From: Psychrobacter okhotskensis
Lineage (GTDB): Bacteria > Pseudomonadota > Gammaproteobacteria > Pseudomonadales > Moraxellaceae
DNA length: 62,556 nucleotides
NCBI RefSeq assembly: GCF_013248965.1
Contig: NZ_JABRVQ010000023.1
Coordinates: forward strand, 1 to 62,556
Direction: 5' to 3'
The translations under genes were made by a program, and so were the position numbers. Shown piece after piece: positions 58,950 through 62,556 of this stretch. Positions within the stretch are counted from its first letter, which is position 1. Every line of letters starts with the position of its first letter. The notes under the pieces are model-generated. The model was given only the letters and a program-made list of their open reading frames with translations. It did not search any database and had not been told where the DNA came from.

Positions 58950-59438
58950 TCAGTGAGTGCAATTTAGTTTATCTAGTGTTTGCTGCCAAACTTGAGCGCT
59001 AAGCTTGTCATGCTCGTTTACTAACCTATCAAACGTCTTTGAGTGCATGTAACGCGGTTTAGCTCCTACTCCATGAATAACGCCTTGTTGCCAACCTAAA
59101 CGCACTCTAATCTCACTTATACGGCTAAACACTCTATCTATCGGTTGCTGCAACTGACTGCCATAAGGTGCATTTATGCAATGTCTGCAAACGTATAACC
59201 CAGCACAATATAAAACACTGACACGCTTGCTACACTGAGGGCATAGCCACCAGTAGCGATAACCGCCATAATGGCATGATGTTTTTGTTAGCTGAATAGA
59301 GTATTGATAAGGTTTGTTGCGGTGGGTATAGCTGACTTCGATATATTTAGCGTTACCTTGTTTAAGCTGCTCACGATAACGTGAGATAGGTAATTTTAAA
59401 TAATCGTTTAAGCTGTGAGTGGTGGCAATGGCTGGCAT
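58950..59438 (-). CDS. Zinc-ribbon protein of mobile-element type
   Basis: 162 residues. Two CxxC pairs (CPQC near 75 and CRHC near 95) in WWLCPQCSKRVSVLY and YVCRHCINAPYGSQ form a zinc ribbon. A basic helical region (RVFSRISEIRVRLGW) follows. Similar ribbon proteins of unknown role occur on phages and integrative elements (recalled, not searched). First gene of the minus-strand operon with the three mini-proteins. Confidence 0.65.
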   Translation of the reverse strand: MPAIATTHSLNDYLKLPISRYREQLKQGNAKYIEVSYTHRNKPYQYSIQLTKTSCHYGGYRYWWLCPQCSKRVSVLYCAGLYVCRHCINAPYGSQLQQPIDRVFSRISEIRVRLGWQQGVIHGVGAKPRYMHSKTFDRLVNEHDKLSAQVWQQTLDKLNCTH

Positions 59439-59772
59439 GATGATCTCTAATTGTTATCTAAATCATTAAGCAATCTATAACCTTGATTATATCATGGATT
59501 AATTTATACACGCCTAAACCTTTAGTTATTGCTATAGGCTTCGATACTGCACTGCACTAACTAAATGACAAGCAATAAAAGAGCAGGCTATTTTTTGACA
59601 ACCTCCCGCATAGTAGCACTGCCGAAACTCCCAAAAAGCCATAAAGAAAGCCAACATTAAAGTAAGAACTTGTAGGCATAGAAAATACCAGCTTTCCATA
59701 GATAATTTAATTTATGTTAATATGTAGCCAATTATTTGCGTTGACATTTTCAATAAGATTAAAGAAGGAAAT
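59439..59772. other. 334-bp divergent spacer upstream of the first SGNH gene
   Basis: AT-rich, without a gene. The stretch GCACTGCC...AAACT...CATAAA near 59618-59645 is repeated in related form at 61135-61170, and the last 48 bases are identical to those before the second SGNH gene. Confidence 0.5.
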
Positions 59773-59810
59773 ATGAGAGATTCAATTTTATTTGTTGGTG
59801 ACTCACTAAC
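59725..59810. repeat. 86-bp identical patch, copy 1
   Basis: From TAGCCAATTATTTGCGTTGA through the ribosome site (GAAGGA) and the first 13 codons of the gene. It is identical base for base to 61268-61353. Confidence 0.9.
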
Positions 59811-61002
59811 TGAAAACCATGAAGGCTCAACATACACATCGACATTAATAAAGCGATTAAGCCCACAATACGGAGGAATGAAACAATTCGATTACCTACC
59901 CTTAACTACTTCTCATACTAAGATGATGGGATATAACAATCAAATTTCAGTTAGCCGTACGCGTCCTGATACTATGATTCACATGTGGGGAACGTCTGAT
60001 CATCGGTGGGATCAGTCACCATACAAATACTCACCTGACGGAAAAGGTTTTTTTGCTGACGCATCAGACCGGCAGCAGATTTATGTTAAAACAAAAGAAT
60101 TGCTTAAAATTACTAAAGTCAGATTATTCTATCTCAAACAACCTAACGGATGCACATTCTCATTTGGCTATTCTGCACAAGTAGCAGGCCATCGTGTTCT
60201 CGTTAATACTGAGTCCTCAACTGAGGAACTTGCCATCATCGAAATTGATGCTGCAAACATAAGTGAAAAACTAGTCATAGCATTAGATGGTAAAGGCAAA
60301 AAATTTGCTGCTTATGGTATCCAATTTGTGGATGACTCAGAAGAAAAGGGCTTGACATATAACGTATTTGCTCGAGGAGGATCAACACTACAAGAACATA
60401 ACCAACTTACTAGTATTGAAATGTATTACCGATGCATTATGCCCACAATAGCTATTCTTAATCTTGGCACTAATGATGCTTTACGAGAATCCAGTCAACT
60501 TCCTGCAATAGAGTTTAAGGAACAGTTACAGATATGGATTGATAGAATTCGTAACGTATGTCCGGATATAAAAATCTTTATTGTCGAGCCTAACAAGTCA
60601 TCTATTTATGCTATCGCTGAAAAAGATGATAAAAGAGGATTATTGTTTCCTCAATACGCTGAAGTTAGAAAACAAATAGTTGATGAGAATATTTATATAG
60701 AATATATAGATTTACCTACATTGATAGGAGACTATGATTACTTTTTAAGTAAAGGTTGGATGCATGATGTACTCCATCCTAATAAGCAAGGTAAATTGCA
60801 AATTGCAAATGCTATATATCCTTATTTAGGAACTGATTGCGATAATATAGGCTACAATACTATTATACAAGAACCCGTTACTCCTATTTCTTTTTTGGAT
60901 GTCAAAAGCGAAATAGATGGAAAGTGGACGCCATCGGCAAGATATGTCATTAAAAACCAGAATGTAAAAATATTTAGTGTAAGCAGACTAGCTACTACTT
61001 GA
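59773..61002 (+). CDS. SGNH/GDSL hydrolase with internal beta-domain, copy 1
   Basis: 409 residues, no signal peptide. Block I with the nucleophile is FVGDSLTE (Ser12). The oxyanion glycine lies in YNVFARGGS (about 200), block III is NLGTNDA (about 235), and the catalytic Asp-His is DVLHPN (about 336-341). Between blocks I and II, a section at about 90-190 (VRLFYLKQPNGCTFSFGY) looks like the inserted beta-sandwich of peptidoglycan or polysaccharide O-acetylesterases such as Ape1. A deacetylase acting on capsule or cell wall, perhaps phage-borne, is inferred. The last 50 residues are absent from copy 2. Confidence 0.75.
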   Translation: MRDSILFVGDSLTENHEGSTYTSTLIKRLSPQYGGMKQFDYLPLTTSHTKMMGYNNQISVSRTRPDTMIHMWGTSDHRWDQSPYKYSPDGKGFFADASDRQQIYVKTKELLKITKVRLFYLKQPNGCTFSFGYSAQVAGHRVLVNTESSTEELAIIEIDAANISEKLVIALDGKGKKFAAYGIQFVDDSEEKGLTYNVFARGGSTLQEHNQLTSIEMYYRCIMPTIAILNLGTNDALRESSQLPAIEFKEQLQIWIDRIRNVCPDIKIFIVEPNKSSIYAIAEKDDKRGLLFPQYAEVRKQIVDENIYIEYIDLPTLIGDYDYFLSKGWMHDVLHPNKQGKLQIANAIYPYLGTDCDNIGYNTIIQEPVTPISFLDVKSEIDGKWTPSARYVIKNQNVKIFSVSRLATT

Positions 61003-61315
61003 AAGTTTTTTATTACTTTAGTTTATAGATAATTTAAGATTCTTAATCACTATATAGGACATATATTAAAAGATAGTTATAAGCATTAAAACAAATATAG
61101 AAGAGGGCACTATTTTTCAATAACGCCCAGATATTGCACTGCCAAAACTGACATAACCTCGAAAAGTCATAAAAAAATGTGAAGTTTGTATAGGAAATAC
61201 CAATTTCCCCTAGGATTTTATGTGTCTTTGACAATACATCATAAATGATTAAACTTAGGGTAACATATAGCCAATTATTTGCGTTGACATTTTCAATAAG
61301 ATTAAAGAAGGAAAT
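61003..61315. other. Spacer between the SGNH genes
   Basis: 313 AT-rich bases without a gene. It is related to the spacer before copy 1, so the duplication included the upstream region. Confidence 0.5.
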
Positions 61316-61353
61316 ATGAGAGATTCAATTTTATTTGTTGGTGACTCACTAAC
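61268..61353. repeat. 86-bp identical patch, copy 2
   Basis: Identical to 59725-59810, spanning the leader, the ribosome site and the first 13 codons of the second SGNH gene. Confidence 0.9.
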
Positions 61354-62419
61354 AGAACACATGGAAAAACTAAGTTACACCACACCACTCATTAAGCGAT
61401 TAGCACCTATGTATGGTGGTATGGGTGACTTTGGATATCTCTCTCTGAGTGCAACGCACACTAAGATGTTTGCGTCAGATCAACAAGTCGTAGTCACACG
61501 AACCTCACCTGAAACAGTTATCCATATGTGGGGTAATTCTGATCGCAAATGGGGTATATCACCTTATAAGTATTCTCCAGATGGGCAGGGGTTTTTAGTT
61601 CAAAAATCAAATGCTGAAACTATTTTTGTAAGCACAAAAAGACCACTTAAATGTACAAAAGTTAGGCTATTTTATCTAAAACAACCAGGTGGATGTAAGT
61701 TTGGCTTTGGATTTTCAAGTCAAAAGGCATCAGAGCGGATATTAATTCATACTGACTCTAAGGTGGAGCAATTATCAGTTATCGAGATTGATACTGAATA
61801 TTTGTCAGAGAAACTGGTAATACAATTAGATAGGTCTGGCGGTAAGTTTGCCGCTTACGGTGTGCAGTTTGTAGATGAAAATCGTGAAAATGGTATAACC
61901 TATAACGTGCTTGCACGTAGTGGTGTGGCTTTATGTGAGCATAACGAACTTGTTAGCATTGAGACTTATTATAAGCATTTAGAACCAACCATTGCTGTTA
62001 TAAATATCGGTACAAATGATGGGGTACGAGCTACAGGTAAGCAATCACCAGTTGAGTTTTTTGAAAACTTACAAATATGGATTGATAGATTGCGTAGTGT
62101 CTGCCCTAATTGTCGCATCTATATAGTTGAGCCTAACCACCCTGAGTACTATGAGAAATTAGATCATCCACTTGGTATTCTATTAAAGAAATACACTCTG
62201 GTGCGAAAAGCTATAGTAGAAGAGAATAAAAATATATTTTATATTGATATTCCTACTTATACGGGTAATTATTTGCGCTATAAAACATCTAATTGGATGT
62301 ATGATGGAGTTCATCCTAACGCTGTGGGTAAGGTCGTTATCGCAAATGCCACCTTTGACTACATGATGAGTGTAGGTAGCTCACTAAGCTACGATACTGT
62401 TAATTCAAATAGCGAGTAA
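61316..62419 (+). CDS. SGNH/GDSL hydrolase with internal beta-domain, copy 2
   Basis: 367 residues, roughly half identical to copy 1 by eye. The same active-site blocks are present: FVGDSLTE (Ser12), YNVLARSGV, NIGTNDG and DGVHPN. The inserted domain has VRLFYLKQPGGCKFGFGF. It ends soon after the catalytic histidine, without the 50-residue tail of copy 1. It starts with the same 13 codons as copy 1, after which the sequences diverge at once (HMEKLSYTTPL against NHEGSTYTSTL). Substrate specificity may differ. Confidence 0.75.
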   Translation: MRDSILFVGDSLTEHMEKLSYTTPLIKRLAPMYGGMGDFGYLSLSATHTKMFASDQQVVVTRTSPETVIHMWGNSDRKWGISPYKYSPDGQGFLVQKSNAETIFVSTKRPLKCTKVRLFYLKQPGGCKFGFGFSSQKASERILIHTDSKVEQLSVIEIDTEYLSEKLVIQLDRSGGKFAAYGVQFVDENRENGITYNVLARSGVALCEHNELVSIETYYKHLEPTIAVINIGTNDGVRATGKQSPVEFFENLQIWIDRLRSVCPNCRIYIVEPNHPEYYEKLDHPLGILLKKYTLVRKAIVEENKNIFYIDIPTYTGNYLRYKTSNWMYDGVHPNAVGKVVIANATFDYMMSVGSSLSYDTVNSNSE

Positions 62420-62501
62420 TTAAATAGTCAAGTATGCGCAAAAGTGGGAGTTTCCCAAACTTTGTGTAACTGCTTATAATCCACTAACCGGAGAATAAGC
62501 A

Positions 62502-62556
62502 ATGACTACTCAATCTGACATTAAAAAACTGGCCGAGCAAATGGCTGGTAGCATGA
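62502..62556 (+). CDS. Start of an unknown gene, cut by the window edge
   Basis: ATG at 62502 after CGGAG opens a frame reading MTTQSDIKKLAEQMAGSM to the window end. Too short to identify. It is 82 bases after the second SGNH gene, in the same direction. A small hairpin (GGGA-GTT-TCCC, about 62445-62456) lies between them. Confidence 0.45.
   Translation, partial: MTTQSDIKKLAEQMAGSM

Overview
The window is a bacterial chromosome segment that looks like Psychrobacter or a close Moraxellaceae relative. This is inferred from moderate GC content, from the order trpF-trpB-trpA-accD-folC-(SPOR protein), mreBCD-maf-rng and yceD-rpmF-fabD-fabG-acpP, and from the protein sequences themselves. No database search was possible.

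Layout. Positions 1-9.6 kb hold proS (minus), a DUF4230 membrane protein, a small membrane protein, a photolyase (minus) and the tryptophan genes trpF, trpB and trpA. An AT-rich foreign-looking gene sits between trpB and trpA. Positions 9.6-17.4 kb hold accD, folC, a DedD-like LysM/SPOR envelope protein, DUF2726 and DUF1853 proteins, a secreted protein and tRNA-Pro(GGG). Positions 17.5-21 kb hold gatCAB (minus). Positions 21.7-27.1 kb hold mreBCD-maf-rng (cell shape, Maf pyrophosphatase, RNase G). Positions 27.5-41.6 kb hold the full S10-spc-alpha ribosomal super-cluster, rpsJ to rplQ, with secY and rpoA. Internal promoters, hairpins and one intrinsic terminator appear to divide it into sub-operons. 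Positions 41.7-48.2 kb hold a YciO-type protein, an EpmC-like EF-P hydroxylase, yceD-rpmF, fabD-fabG-acpP and a Kbp/YgaU-like LysM protein. Positions 48.3-57.7 kb hold queG and nnr (divergent), a DUF4124 protein, ilvI-ilvH-ilvC, a small membrane protein and a cold-shock protein. From about 57.8 kb to the end the content changes to an accessory (phage- or island-like) region. It has a tight minus-strand operon with a zinc-ribbon protein and three paralogous mini-proteins, then two tandem SGNH/GDSL hydrolase paralogues and the first codons of another gene.

Most of the window is core metabolism and translation. The unusual signals are: (1) a HEPN-like RX5H protein inserted between trpB and trpA; (2) a shared operator-like sequence overlapping candidate promoters upstream of both accD and acpP, which suggests common control of fatty-acid synthesis; (3) two 176-bp MITE-like elements of identical length with matching ends, plus a decayed copy that appears to supply the 3' end of queG; (4) two further dispersed repeat families and a 19-bp perfect inverted-repeat element; (5) an intrinsic terminator plus a long hairpin inside the spc operon between rpsH and rplF; (6) tandem SGNH hydrolase genes that have diverged in the body but share an identical 86-bp 5' patch; (7) a triplicated mini-protein operon at the island edge.
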